Shown here in pieces: positions 54,830 to 63,360 of a DNA stretch of 64,000 nucleotides. The stretch is taken from assembly GCF_026738875.1 (NCBI RefSeq), contig NZ_JAPQFJ010000018.1, positions 1 through 64,000 on the forward strand, written 5' to 3'. Source of the DNA: Clostridium brassicae (GTDB lineage: Bacteria > Bacillota > Clostridia > Clostridiales > Clostridiaceae). The position numbers were made by a program, and so were the translations under genes. The stretch's first letter is position 1. Every line of letters begins with the position of its first letter. Below the pieces are notes generated by a model, which had not been told where the DNA came from, did no database searches, and worked only from the letters and a program-made list of their open reading frames with translations.

Positions 54830-55510
54830 ATGGACAATAATAATCTAAATATAGATAAGAATCAGGTTTTAAGGTACTTAGGATATAGGGGACAGGAAAT
54901 AACTAATGAAATAAATGACCTTATAGAAGAATGTATAAAAGAAATGAGAAACTTAGTTAATTTAAGAAGTACTTATATGTATTCTATGGTTAAAATAGAT
55001 AATCAGGTTAATTTAATAGATATTAATTTAAAATTAAATGGAAATGATATTATACATCATTTAAATAAATCTAGTAAATGTTGTATAATGGCTGCAACTT
55101 TAGGTAGTGCAGTTGATAGAAAAATATTGTATTACGAAAAAGCTAATATGACTAAAGCAGTAATTTTAGATGCTTGTGCTACAACAGCAATAGAGGAATA
55201 TTGTGATTTTATAGAAAATCAGATAAAAAGAGAAGTAGAAAAAGATAAATTAAGTATAAATTTCAGATATAGTCCAGGTTATGGAGATTTGGATATATAT
55301 GTACAAGGAAGTTTATTAAAAGCATTAGATGCTGAAAGATCTATAGGATTAACGGTTTCAACCTATAATATATTAATACCTAGAAAATCTGTAACTGCTA
55401 TTATAGGGATAATTCAAAAAGAAGTTATAGTAAAGAAAAAGACTTGTAGTCAATGTAATAAATTTAATAGTTGTGAATTTAGAAAGATAGGTGATATATG
55501 TGAACATTAG
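54830..55510 (+). CDS. methionine synthase activation-domain protein
   Basis: A 226-residue protein matching the C-terminal reactivation domain of MetH as a separate gene. Seen: VLRYLGYRGQEI, AATLGSAVDRKI, and the SAM-binding RYSPGYGDLD (the R-x-S-P-G-Y-G motif). The last part has a Cys cluster (CSQCNKFNSCEFRK). It binds SAM to re-methylate oxidised cobalamin on MetH. It overlaps metH by 11 bases, so the two are translated together. Confidence 0.9.
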   Translation: MDNNNLNIDKNQVLRYLGYRGQEITNEINDLIEECIKEMRNLVNLRSTYMYSMVKIDNQVNLIDINLKLNGNDIIHHLNKSSKCCIMAATLGSAVDRKILYYEKANMTKAVILDACATTAIEEYCDFIENQIKREVEKDKLSINFRYSPGYGDLDIYVQGSLLKALDAERSIGLTVSTYNILIPRKSVTAIIGIIQKEVIVKKKTCSQCNKFNSCEFRKIGDICEH

Positions 55511-57878
55511 AGAATATATAAAGGAAAATATACTAATATTTGATGGTGCTATGGGAACAATGCTTCAAAAATTAGGGCTAAAATTTTCTGATTTACCAGA
55601 GGAATTAAATATAAAGGAGCCTGAAAAAATAATAAATATACACAAAAAGTATATAAAGGCAGGAGCAAAGGTTATAACAACTAATACTTTTGGTGCAAAT
55701 GAGCTTAAGCTTAATAATAGTGAATTTTCTGTAGAAAGTATTATAGATAAAGCAATAGATAATGTAAAAATAGCAAGGGAAAACAAAGAAATATTTATAG
55801 CATTGGATATAGGACCAATAGGACAACTTTTAGAGCCTATGGGGACATTAAAATTTGAAAAAGCCTATGAAATCTTCAAAAGACAGATCATACAAGGGGA
55901 AAAAAGTGGTGCAGACATAATTTTAATAGAAACCATGACGGATCTTTACGAAGCTAAGGCAGCTATTTTGGCAGCAAAAGAAAACACAAATCTTCCTGTG
56001 TTTTGCACTATGACTTTTGAAAAAAATAAGAGAACTTTCACAGGATGCACTCCATTATCTATGGTTCTTACTTTAGAGGGATTAGGTGTAGATGCTTTAG
56101 GTGTTAATTGTTCACTAGGACCAAATGAATTAGGTGACATTGTAGATGATATAATAAAATATTCAAGCATACCTATTATGGTTCAACCTAATGCAGGACT
56201 TCCAATAGTTAAAAATGGAAAGACTATTTATAATATTAAACCTAAAGAATTCGCAAACTTTCAAAAGAGTATTGTAGATAAAGGAGTAAGAATTGTAGGT
56301 GGTTGTTGTGGAACAGATGATGAATTTATAAGAGAAATTGTAAATAAGCTAAATAACATAGGGGTAAGAAAGCTAGAAGAAAAAAATATATGCGGTGTAT
56401 GTTCTTCTACAAAAACAGTTTTAATAGATGGTGTTAAGATAATAGGAGAAAGAATTAATCCAACAGGTAAGAGGTTATTTAAAGAAGCATTACGCAATAA
56501 TGATATGGATTATATATTAAAAGAAGCAATAAACCAGGTTGAATTTGGTGCAGAACTATTGGATGTAAATGTAGGACTTCCAGAAATAGATGAAGATGAA
56601 ATGATGAGGAGAGTTATAAAAGAGATTCAATCCATAATTGATACTCCTCTTCAAATAGATTCAAATAATCCTAAAGTTATAGAAAATGCACTAAGAGTAT
56701 ATAATGGTAAACCTATAGTTAATTCTGTAAGTGGAGAAGATAAAGTACTTGAAAATATATTACCATTAATAAAAAAATATGGAGCAGCAGTTGTTGGATT
56801 AACTTTGGATGATAATGGTATACCTAAAAAGGCTGAAGAAAGGCTAAAAATAGCTTATAAAATAGTTAATAAAGCATTAGAGTATGGAATAAGAAGAGAA
56901 GATATATTTATTGATTGTTTAGTTTTAACGGTGTCAGCACAACAAGAAGAGGTTAGAGAAACACTTAAAGCTGTAGCTTTAGTTAAAGAAAAATTGAAAG
57001 TTAAAACAGTGCTGGGGGTATCTAATATATCTTTTGGATTACCCAATAGAGAACTTATAAACAAAACTTTTTTAGCTATGAGCCTTCAAGCTGGATTGGA
57101 TTTACCAATATTAAATCCTAACAATAAAGAAATGATAAATGTTATAAATGCTTTTAAAGTTTTAAATAATGAGGACAAAGGAGCTATAAATTATATAGAA
57201 GTATATGGTAATGAAACCTTAATTAAAAAGACAGTAAAAATTGAAAGTGAAAAATTAACTTTAAAAGAAATAGTTATTAAAGGAATAAAGAAAGAGGCAT
57301 ATAGTAAAACAAAGGAACTTCTCAAATATACTGATGAACTTTTAATAATAAATGAAGAACTGATTCCCGCACTAGATGAAGTTGGAGAAAAATATGAAAA
57401 AGGAATAATTTTCTTGCCACAGTTAATTCAATCAGCGGAAACAGTAAAAAGAGCCTTTACAGCCATAAAAGAAAAACTTAGAAACGAAAATTGTCCTAAA
57501 ATAAATAAAGGGAGAATATTAATGGCTACTGTTAAGGGAGATATTCATGATATAGGAAAAAACATAGTGAAAGTTATATTAGAAAATTACGGGTTTGATA
57601 TTTTGGATTTGGGAAAAGATGTTCCTGAGGAAAAAATAGTGCAAGAAGTAAAGAAAAACAATATAAAATTAGTTGGATTAAGTGCTTTAATGACTACTAC
57701 AGTGAAAAGTATGGAAGGCACTATAAAGCTTTTGAAAGATAATGCACTAGATTGCAAAGTTTTTGTTGGTGGAGCAGTTCTTAATAAAGAATATGCTGAA
57801 ATGATAAATGCAGATTATTATGCTAAGGATGCAAAGGAAGCTGTAGATATTGCCAAAAGGTTTTTTGGAGGTTTTTAA
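55500..57878 (+). CDS. metH: B12-dependent methionine synthase, lacking its activation domain
   Basis: About 792 residues, against about 1200 in Escherichia coli. Domains in order: homocysteine-binding barrel (FDGAMGTMLQ; zinc cysteines in GVNCS and GGCCG), pterin-binding barrel (IIGERINPTGKRLFK), and the cobalamin cap plus B12 domain with DIHDIGKNIV (the DxHxxG axial histidine). The activation domain is encoded by the preceding gene instead. GTG 55500 is chosen because AGGTGAT lies just upstream; GTG 55491 overlaps that site. A terminator follows. Confidence 0.93.
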   Translation: MNIREYIKENILIFDGAMGTMLQKLGLKFSDLPEELNIKEPEKIINIHKKYIKAGAKVITTNTFGANELKLNNSEFSVESIIDKAIDNVKIARENKEIFIALDIGPIGQLLEPMGTLKFEKAYEIFKRQIIQGEKSGADIILIETMTDLYEAKAAILAAKENTNLPVFCTMTFEKNKRTFTGCTPLSMVLTLEGLGVDALGVNCSLGPNELGDIVDDIIKYSSIPIMVQPNAGLPIVKNGKTIYNIKPKEFANFQKSIVDKGVRIVGGCCGTDDEFIREIVNKLNNIGVRKLEEKNICGVCSSTKTVLIDGVKIIGERINPTGKRLFKEALRNNDMDYILKEAINQVEFGAELLDVNVGLPEIDEDEMMRRVIKEIQSIIDTPLQIDSNNPKVIENALRVYNGKPIVNSVSGEDKVLENILPLIKKYGAAVVGLTLDDNGIPKKAEERLKIAYKIVNKALEYGIRREDIFIDCLVLTVSAQQEEVRETLKAVALVKEKLKVKTVLGVSNISFGLPNRELINKTFLAMSLQAGLDLPILNPNNKEMINVINAFKVLNNEDKGAINYIEVYGNETLIKKTVKIESEKLTLKEIVIKGIKKEAYSKTKELLKYTDELLIINEELIPALDEVGEKYEKGIIFLPQLIQSAETVKRAFTAIKEKLRNENCPKINKGRILMATVKGDIHDIGKNIVKVILENYGFDILDLGKDVPEEKIVQEVKKNNIKLVGLSALMTTTVKSMEGTIKLLKDNALDCKVFVGGAVLNKEYAEMINADYYAKDAKEAVDIAKRFFGGF

Positions 57879-57886
57879 GTGAAAAT

Positions 57887-57948
57887 ATTGTCTTCAACTA
57901 GATAATAGCCTATACTTAGAATGTTTAACTAGTTGAAGACAATTTATT
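57887..57948. terminator. bidirectional terminator of metH and the radical SAM gene
   Basis: A perfect 15-bp stem, ATTGTCTTCAACTAG (57887-57901) and CTAGTTGAAGACAAT (57929-57943), with T-rich flanks on both strands. Confidence 0.75.
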
Positions 57949-58839
57949 TTAATTAAATTTTTTTCTATATCCACACTTTCTACATAATTCTTCCACGGCT
58001 TCTCTTTTTGAAAAACCATTAAAAATATTATTAGCACGGTTACTTTCTATTATTTCCGAAAAATGATTTTCATTTATATTCCCAAGATTAAGAATTCCCT
58101 CCCCATCAAGACAGCAAGGTACAACAGTCCCATCTACAAGTATGGCTATTTGATTTCTAAGTCCATAACAAAAACCTTTACCATCATCTTCCTCCTCTTT
58201 TAAATCAGGCCATTTAAATTCATGATCTTGATTTAAATATACTTTATCAGAAAGTTTAATACCTCTACCTGGAAGTATTTTCTCTTCAATTTTATAATCT
58301 AGGTTAAACTCTTTCTCGATTATTTCAAGTAATTCATGATTTCTTTTCTTTTGAAGATTTAATATATTATTTTTATCCAGGTTCCATAATCTTAAAGATA
58401 CTAATATATCTGTTTTTTTATTAGCTTCATTTACAAATGAGAGAATGTTATCTATATATTCATCTTTATTTTCAGATTTCTCATTTCCGTCAAAGCTATG
58501 TAATGAAAAATTGACTTGTCTTAATGCTGGTTTCATAATTATCTTATCTTTAACTTTACTTATAAGTGTTCCATTAGTAGTTATATTAACTTTAAAACCT
58601 TTTTTATAACTTAAATCTAAAAATTTATCTATTTCAGGGTGAAGAAGAGGTTCTCCTTTTACATGAAAATATATATATTCACCATGAGGTTTTATCTCAT
58701 CTAATATCTTACTAAAAGTTTCTACTTTCATGAATTCAGGTTTCCGTTTGGTTTGTGGACAAAATTTGCATGCCAGATTACATACATTTGTGATTTCAAT
58801 ATATAATTTTTTGAATTTTTTCATTAATCTATGCTCCAA
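57949..58839 (-). CDS. radical SAM/SPASM domain protein
   Basis: A 296-residue protein. The [4Fe-4S]-SAM motif is C-x3-C-x2-C in CNLACKFCPQ (residues 16-25), followed by the radical SAM barrel with HVKGEPLLHPEI and ITTNGTLIS. The C-terminal SPASM region has CYGLRN, DGTVVPCCLDGEG and CRKCGYRK for auxiliary clusters. SPASM enzymes modify peptides, proteins or small substrates. No peptide precursor gene is adjacent, so the substrate is open. ATG lies near GGAGCATAGATTA. Monocistronic. Confidence 0.85.
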   Translation of the reverse strand: MEHRLMKKFKKLYIEITNVCNLACKFCPQTKRKPEFMKVETFSKILDEIKPHGEYIYFHVKGEPLLHPEIDKFLDLSYKKGFKVNITTNGTLISKVKDKIIMKPALRQVNFSLHSFDGNEKSENKDEYIDNILSFVNEANKKTDILVSLRLWNLDKNNILNLQKKRNHELLEIIEKEFNLDYKIEEKILPGRGIKLSDKVYLNQDHEFKWPDLKEEEDDGKGFCYGLRNQIAILVDGTVVPCCLDGEGILNLGNINENHFSEIIESNRANNIFNGFSKREAVEELCRKCGYRKKFN

Positions 58840-58954
58840 TTCTAGTTATGTTTTATTACTACTTAGTATGAATACTATGATATATGTACTACACAAATAA
58901 ATCAATAGTTCTTTTGGGATATTTAAGTAAACTGTTTTGTGAATTAATAATATA

Positions 58955-59128
58955 TTATTTGTTATCAATTTTTTTATTAATTTGATCTAGTTTTAATTCA
59001 ATTTCTTGAAGATGTAACTTTAATATATCAATTTTATCTTCAATTCTCTTAATATCTTTCGGTACTTCGAAAGTAACTTTGTAAATCAAGTATCCCAATA
59101 CTAATAATATTAAAAATACCTCTGCCAT
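58955..59128 (-). CDS. small membrane-anchored coiled-coil protein, unrecognised
   Basis: 57 codons from ATG 59128 after GGAAAGGATGACTTCAAG. Residues 3-18 are hydrophobic (EVFLILLVLGYLIYKV); the rest is a charged heptad pattern (IKRIEDKIDILKLHLQEIE, then LKLDQINKKIDNK), so a single-pass protein with a cytoplasmic coiled coil. The ribosome site and clear heptads support a real gene. No function is assigned. Confidence 0.6.
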   Translation of the reverse strand: MAEVFLILLVLGYLIYKVTFEVPKDIKRIEDKIDILKLHLQEIELKLDQINKKIDNK

Positions 59129-59233
59129 CTTGAAGTCATCCTTTCCTTGTAATTTGACTTATATTACGATAAAGATTTAGTAATTATATATAAATTATAA
59201 AATAATTATATTAATTTGCAATATAATTAAATA

Positions 59234-59593
59234 ATGTATAATAATAGATATAGTGATAGTTTTGAAAATCATAAGTCAAAAGAAAATATTACAGATATTA
59301 AAGAAAGCACTACACATACTCAAGATAATAAGATAGTACCTACTAAGCCTGCAGTAAAAAATTCTAAAAATAACGCAACTATAAAAAATAATGAGTCTCT
59401 TAAGAAAACTCAAAAAAAGCAAAATGTTACTAAAAAATCTGTGAAAAAAAGTAGACAAGTTTGGTTATCGGAAACAGGAAAGAAATATCATTCAATTTCT
59501 AACTGTGGAAGAATGAATCCTAATAGAGCAAGAAAGGTTTCAATAGAACAAGCAGAGTCATTAGGATGTGGTACTTGTTCAAAATGTATGTAA
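59234..59593 (+). CDS. 119-residue protein ending in a Cys-rich module
   Basis: The first 75 residues are Lys/Asn/Ser-rich and probably disordered. The last 43, VWLSETGKKYHSISNCGRM ... SLGCGTCSKCM, repeat the H-x4-C ... C-x2-C-x2-C pattern at the end of the ComEC-like lipoprotein (12584-13828). There is no signal peptide and no convincing ribosome site before ATG 59234, so the true 5' end may be elsewhere or lost. The module looks like a small metal site. Function unknown. Confidence 0.6.
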   Translation: MYNNRYSDSFENHKSKENITDIKESTTHTQDNKIVPTKPAVKNSKNNATIKNNESLKKTQKKQNVTKKSVKKSRQVWLSETGKKYHSISNCGRMNPNRARKVSIEQAESLGCGTCSKCM

Positions 59594-59748
59594 ATCTATA
59601 ATTCAACATAAAAGTATATTCAAGTTTGTAGAATAGAAGGAGTAAGGTAACACTAAGTTTATTAGTTATATAGGATAATAATTTAATTTATATAAACATG
59701 CTTCTTGGGTTCAAGTGGAATTTTTATTGCATATTAAAGTTATTAACA

Positions 59749-59779
59749 GACTTCTAAGGAATTTTACTCCTTAGAAGTC
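59749..59779. terminator. hairpin after the 119-residue protein gene
   Basis: A perfect 12-bp stem, GACTTCTAAGGA (59749-59760) and TCCTTAGAAGTC (59768-59779), loop ATTTTAC. The T runs are weak on both strands; probably a shared terminator of the convergent genes. Confidence 0.55.
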
Positions 59780-59821
59780 GTTATCCTTGTGTCCATTTTA
59801 GTTCTTAGTTTTTCTACTATT

Positions 59822-61099
59822 TTATATTAGAACTTCTCCTAATATTCCAGTTAAATTTAATCTATCTATTCTTGATTTAATTTCTTCTACATTAATTGTA
59901 TATAAGCTTTGTTCTTTCATTCGAATGAAATATTCTGCACCTGCAAATGTATATCTATTTCGTCTTCCTTCTTTTGTCATCATCTTATAATTAGCATAAG
60001 CAATTATATCTCCTATAGCGATACTTCTTGGAAGAATAAGCATTGGCATACCTAAAAAATATCTAACTGCATTATGACCAGCAAGAGAACCTGTGCATAT
60101 TGCTTCTGTATGACCAACAAATAGTCCTGCTTTTTCTCCAGCACAGAATAAATTATCTATTCCTTTTACCTTCATATCATCGGTTCTTGGAGCTACTGAA
60201 AGATATCTTATAGAGTTTCCTTTTCCACCAGCATAAGGATCGATATATTTCGCAGACTCAAAACCTTTAATTTTTCTTAATTTGTCTAAAGGGTAATAAG
60301 TAGTCATAAGCTTTACATGACCTGTATCTAATAATATAACATTTTCAGCAAATTCTTTTAAAGCATACTGCTGACATACTTTCACTTTAAGTTTGTCAAG
60401 GTTTATATCTTCTGGAGGTATCTTAGCTATATACACACCTGTTTCTTCTAGTTCTTTTATTATATCTTTATCTAAACTTTCTTTACAAAGCTTACAGGAG
60501 CCACTAAAAGCTCCAAATACATCAATATCTCTTTCACCTTGAAGATCTTCAACACCTGCTCTAGCGCTAATACTAACTCTTGGACCAAAAGCAGGGCATC
60601 TTAATACACACATAGAACATCCATTGCCATAACGTAGACAATTTCCCATAGGGCCAGTAGAGCCAGTAGTTTCGATAAAAACATCTCCATCTACATAAGA
60701 TCCATCAGATAAATATATACCTTTAATTTTTACTCCTTCTTTTTCTACATCGACTATTCGTTTTGTAAAATTTAAATCTATACCTAAGTTTTTTAAGTAG
60801 TTTCTAACTTCAGGTTCAATTTTATTTACGTCATAAAGCCATGCGTGTTTGTGACCAGGAAAATCAATATTTTTATGTCTGCTATTTTTGTCTGTTAGAT
60901 GTATCAAGTCTCCAGCTCCAAGTGCAATCAATTCTTCTGACGCTGTAAATCTTCCGTTGTTTCTCATGATTCCACCTACATTACCTAATCCTAGTAACAT
61001 ATCCGTTTTTTCATAAATGCTTACTTGAGCCCCAGCTTTTTTAGCTGTAATAGCAGCTGCACATCCAGACCATCCACCACCTATTATTATAACCTTCAT
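59822..61099 (-). CDS. FAD-dependent oxidoreductase with Cys clusters
   Basis: A 425-residue flavoprotein. The FAD site is IIGGGWSGCAAAITAKKAGAQ at the N-terminus, and a second flavin motif, NLFCAGEKAGLFVG, lies near 325. Between them are cysteine clusters (CLRYGNGCSMCVLRCPAF; SCKLCKES) suited to an Fe-S centre. It overlaps the upstream electron-transfer gene by four bases (ATGA), so they form a two-subunit enzyme. Clostridial relatives are annotated only as FAD-dependent oxidoreductases; the substrate is unknown. Confidence 0.8.
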   Translation of the reverse strand: MKVIIIGGGWSGCAAAITAKKAGAQVSIYEKTDMLLGLGNVGGIMRNNGRFTASEELIALGAGDLIHLTDKNSRHKNIDFPGHKHAWLYDVNKIEPEVRNYLKNLGIDLNFTKRIVDVEKEGVKIKGIYLSDGSYVDGDVFIETTGSTGPMGNCLRYGNGCSMCVLRCPAFGPRVSISARAGVEDLQGERDIDVFGAFSGSCKLCKESLDKDIIKELEETGVYIAKIPPEDINLDKLKVKVCQQYALKEFAENVILLDTGHVKLMTTYYPLDKLRKIKGFESAKYIDPYAGGKGNSIRYLSVAPRTDDMKVKGIDNLFCAGEKAGLFVGHTEAICTGSLAGHNAVRYFLGMPMLILPRSIAIGDIIAYANYKMMTKEGRRNRYTFAGAEYFIRMKEQSLYTINVEEIKSRIDRLNLTGILGEVLI

Positions 61100-62079
61100 A
61101 TTAATCTTCTCCCTTCAAAAATATATTTAGGGTCTGTCTGAATTTTACAAAGCCTTTTTACTCTATGGCCCTTAAATCTAGAGGTACATGCTCCACATAT
61201 CCCTTCACCACAACACATTTTGGCATTATTGCAGCAAGAATAATTTATTCTGTCATCTAAAAACTCCATTACTTTATAAATTAAGATATCAGGTCCTGCA
61301 CAATGCACTAAATTTACTTTTTCGTTAGTTAATAATTTATTTAAATTTTTCTTTAAATCATCTGTTATTTCACCATTTTGAAAAGTATTACATTCTAGTA
61401 CTTCTACACTACAAAGCTCCAAGTAATTTTTTATAAAAATATTACTATAATTTGCTTTATCAACAATAACTATTACTTTATTACCATTTGAATAAAGTTT
61501 TTTCATAACTGGTATCATAGGAGCCTGACCTATGCCCCTTGCAATTATAATGGAGACACCGTCCTTACTTTCATAAACATGCTTTAATCCAAATACTCCA
61601 TTCCAAAAAGGTCCTTTTACTAAAATATCTTCATTTTCATTAATCTCATCTATCTTTTTAGTTTTAGTGCCTTTTACTTCTAAAGCTATTTTTATTATAT
61701 TTTCTTCAGGTTCTACATCCATAATTGAAAGTGGTACATTATAAAATTCTTCTGTAGAAGGGTTTCTTAAAAAAACGAAACTACCAGGGCGAACTAAATC
61801 TTTAGCTTGCTTATGGGTAGTGCGTATAGATAATATTATAAGATCATTTTCTAATCTCTCTTTTTTTACTAATCTACATTTACAAGTTTTTCTACCTTCT
61901 TTAGCTTTTTCTCCATTCCAAACATATTCTTGATATATACATGTTCCTTTCCATTTAACGCAGTCACAAAAAGTTTTACCACAGAGTTGAGAACACAAGA
62001 GACAGTCACCGGTTTCTGCTAAATGACAAGGGCAATACTCAGTGCCAGCATCAATGCAATCAATTATTTCATATTTCAT
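61096..62079 (-). CDS. FNR-type flavin/iron-sulfur electron-transfer subunit
   Basis: A 327-residue protein. An N-terminal region with about a dozen cysteines (CPCHLAETGDCLLCSQLCG) precedes a ferredoxin-reductase-like domain (about 75-280, RPGSFVFLRN for flavin and RGIGQAPMIPV for the pyridine nucleotide). The C-terminal [2Fe-2S] motif is CCGEGICGACTSRFKG, as in PyrK and SudB. It would pass electrons from NAD(P)H to the FAD subunit downstream. ATG follows AGGGGGCCAAGAT. It differs from PyrK by its Cys-rich N-terminus and by its partner. Confidence 0.82.
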   Translation of the reverse strand: MKYEIIDCIDAGTEYCPCHLAETGDCLLCSQLCGKTFCDCVKWKGTCIYQEYVWNGEKAKEGRKTCKCRLVKKERLENDLIILSIRTTHKQAKDLVRPGSFVFLRNPSTEEFYNVPLSIMDVEPEENIIKIALEVKGTKTKKIDEINENEDILVKGPFWNGVFGLKHVYESKDGVSIIIARGIGQAPMIPVMKKLYSNGNKVIVIVDKANYSNIFIKNYLELCSVEVLECNTFQNGEITDDLKKNLNKLLTNEKVNLVHCAGPDILIYKVMEFLDDRINYSCCNNAKMCCGEGICGACTSRFKGHRVKRLCKIQTDPKYIFEGRRLI

Positions 62080-62203
62080 ATCTTGGCCCCCTAAAATAAC
62101 TATACTATTAAAATATTTTAATAGGGCATCTTTTGTTACATAAGTATCATATTTTACATAATCATTTTTATATTTATTTTAAATAAATACATAATAGAGA
62201 GAC

Positions 62204-62236
62204 AAAATAGTTTAAATATATATTTAAACTATTTTT
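62204..62236. terminator. near-palindromic hairpin
   Basis: AAAATAGTTTAAATA (62204-62218) pairs with TATTTAAACTATTTT (62221-62235) and T runs flank both sides. It lies upstream of the minus-strand operon, so it probably terminates transcription from one side of this 429-base gap (62080-62508). Confidence 0.6.
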
Positions 62237-62380
62237 AGAAGAATTTGGTATATATTATACTTGTAGTACGAAAAAACATAGCAAAAATTTAGTTGTATTC
62301 AAGATATAAGAATGAATATAGATAAAATAATAAAAAAACAGATGAAGAAATAAAAATAAGAAATAGTTAGAATACAGAAT

Positions 62381-62457
62381 AAACACTTTGAGCTATAAAT
62401 AATATAATTATAGAGTTTTAATATTAATTATTAGAGAAATCTCAGGGTGTTTTTTTA
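62381..62457 (+). ncRNA. structured RNA ending in a terminator upstream of the spore protein gene
   Basis: AAACACTTTGAG (62381-62392) pairs with CTCAGGGTGTTT (62441-62452; G-T pairs) and encloses a second hairpin, CTATAA/TTATAG (62393-62398 with 62408-62413). Seven T follow at 62451-62457. It could be a small RNA or leader with attenuation; no known riboswitch core is recognised. Confidence 0.35.
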
Positions 62458-62508
62458 TTTTTACAGGATAAAATATATAATAAGTATAATTATAAAGGAG
62501 AAACATAC

Positions 62509-62685
62509 ATGGATATAAAAAGAGCTACTGAAATTATTGAATCGTTAGGTGTAATAGGAGTAAGTTATAAAGGAGATCCTGTTTGGTTGGAAAATATTAA
62601 TAAAGAAAATAATACAGCTAAAGTTAAAAATATAAATACAGATAAAGAATTAAATGTAGATGTAAGCTATTTAAAAGAAGATTAA
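62509..62685 (+). CDS. sspH: H-type small acid-soluble spore protein
   Basis: A 58-residue protein starting MDIKRATEIIESLGVIGVSY followed by GDPVWLENI, the SspH family pattern, with a conserved Val/Ile-rich acidic end (ELNVDVSYLKED). Such proteins coat DNA or reside in the forespore core. ATG follows AAAGGAGAAACAT. Being under 60 residues it is easily missed. Expression in the forespore is expected from the family; I could not mark a sure sigma-G promoter. Terminated at 62791. Confidence 0.88.
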   Translation: MDIKRATEIIESLGVIGVSYKGDPVWLENINKENNTAKVKNINTDKELNVDVSYLKED

Positions 62686-62790
62686 TCTAAGGAGCTTTTG
62701 ATTTTTTTATATAACTCTTGTTTAAATTTATCCAGTATTTATATTAAAATTATAATGTATTAGCGACAATGAATAAAATCAAATAAACTT

Positions 62791-62823
62791 AAAAGGTTAG
62801 TAGAAACTCTGCTGGCCTTTTTC
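62791..62823 (+). terminator. terminator of the spore protein gene
   Basis: AAAAGGTTAGTAG (62791-62803) pairs with CTGCTGGCCTTTT (62809-62821), with G-T pairs, then TTCTTTT. Confidence 0.7.
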
Positions 62824-62956
62824 TTTTGGAGTAAAAGGAGTTTTATACTAGTTCGGGAATACATTTATAGCTTTAAAAGTATACAAAGTGATAAGAATTC
62901 GGAACAAATATAGAGGTTATACATAATATAATAAATATAAGGGAAATCTTGAAATA

Positions 62957-62999
62957 AAAAGCACTTGGAACTGACAATAGCAGTTACCAGGTGTTTTTT
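62957..62999 (+). terminator. orphan terminator
   Basis: GCACTTGG-AACTG (62961-62973) pairs with CAGTT-A-CCAGGTGT (62981-62994), then TTTTTT. No ORF lies between the preceding terminator and this one, so a small RNA of about 100-130 bases may end here. The whole 675-base gap 62686-63360 holds only terminators and the recombinase promoter/inverted repeat. Confidence 0.7.
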
Positions 63000-63257
63000 A
63001 CATACTTGTCAAAATCGAATAAAAACCTATAACATCATTATAAATATAGTATAATTAAGGATAAGATAACATTAAATGAAATAAAAAGAAGTATATATTA
63101 GCAAAAATAAATATATTAAAATATAATCTTACTTTTAGTAAATTAATAATATAACTTAAAAATAAAAACATCATTTTTCTTGAATTTTAAAATCTAAATA
63201 ATTTTAAAAAGTGTATTTATAAGTCTAACTTTATTTTAAAAATTTATTTTTTATATA

Positions 63258-63284
63258 AAAAAGGGTGTTAACGTTCTTTTTTAT
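63258..63284. terminator. hairpin upstream of the recombinase gene
   Basis: AAAAAAGGGTG, loop TTAA, CGTTCTTTTTT (three G-T pairs). It could end transcription before the recombinase unit. Confidence 0.5.
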
Positions 63285-63288
63285 TATA

Positions 63289-63326
63289 TATAAATTTGTC
63301 ATAACTATTCTTATGACAAATTTATA
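63289..63326. repeat. perfect 16-bp inverted repeat with a 6-bp spacer
   Basis: TATAAATTTGTCATAA (63289-63304), CTATTC, TTATGACAAATTTATA (63311-63326). The arms, spacing and position directly before a tyrosine recombinase gene fit a recombinase core site, or an operator, since the right arm overlaps the -35 box of that gene. Confidence 0.75.
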
Positions 63327-63341
63327 AAAGCATGATATAAT
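63313..63341 (+). promoter_or_regulatory. promoter of the recombinase gene
   Basis: ATGACA at 63313-63318, 17 bases, TATAAT at 63336-63341. The -35 lies inside the right arm of the inverted repeat. Confidence 0.6.
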
Positions 63342-63360
63342 TTTTTAGGGGGTGGAACTT

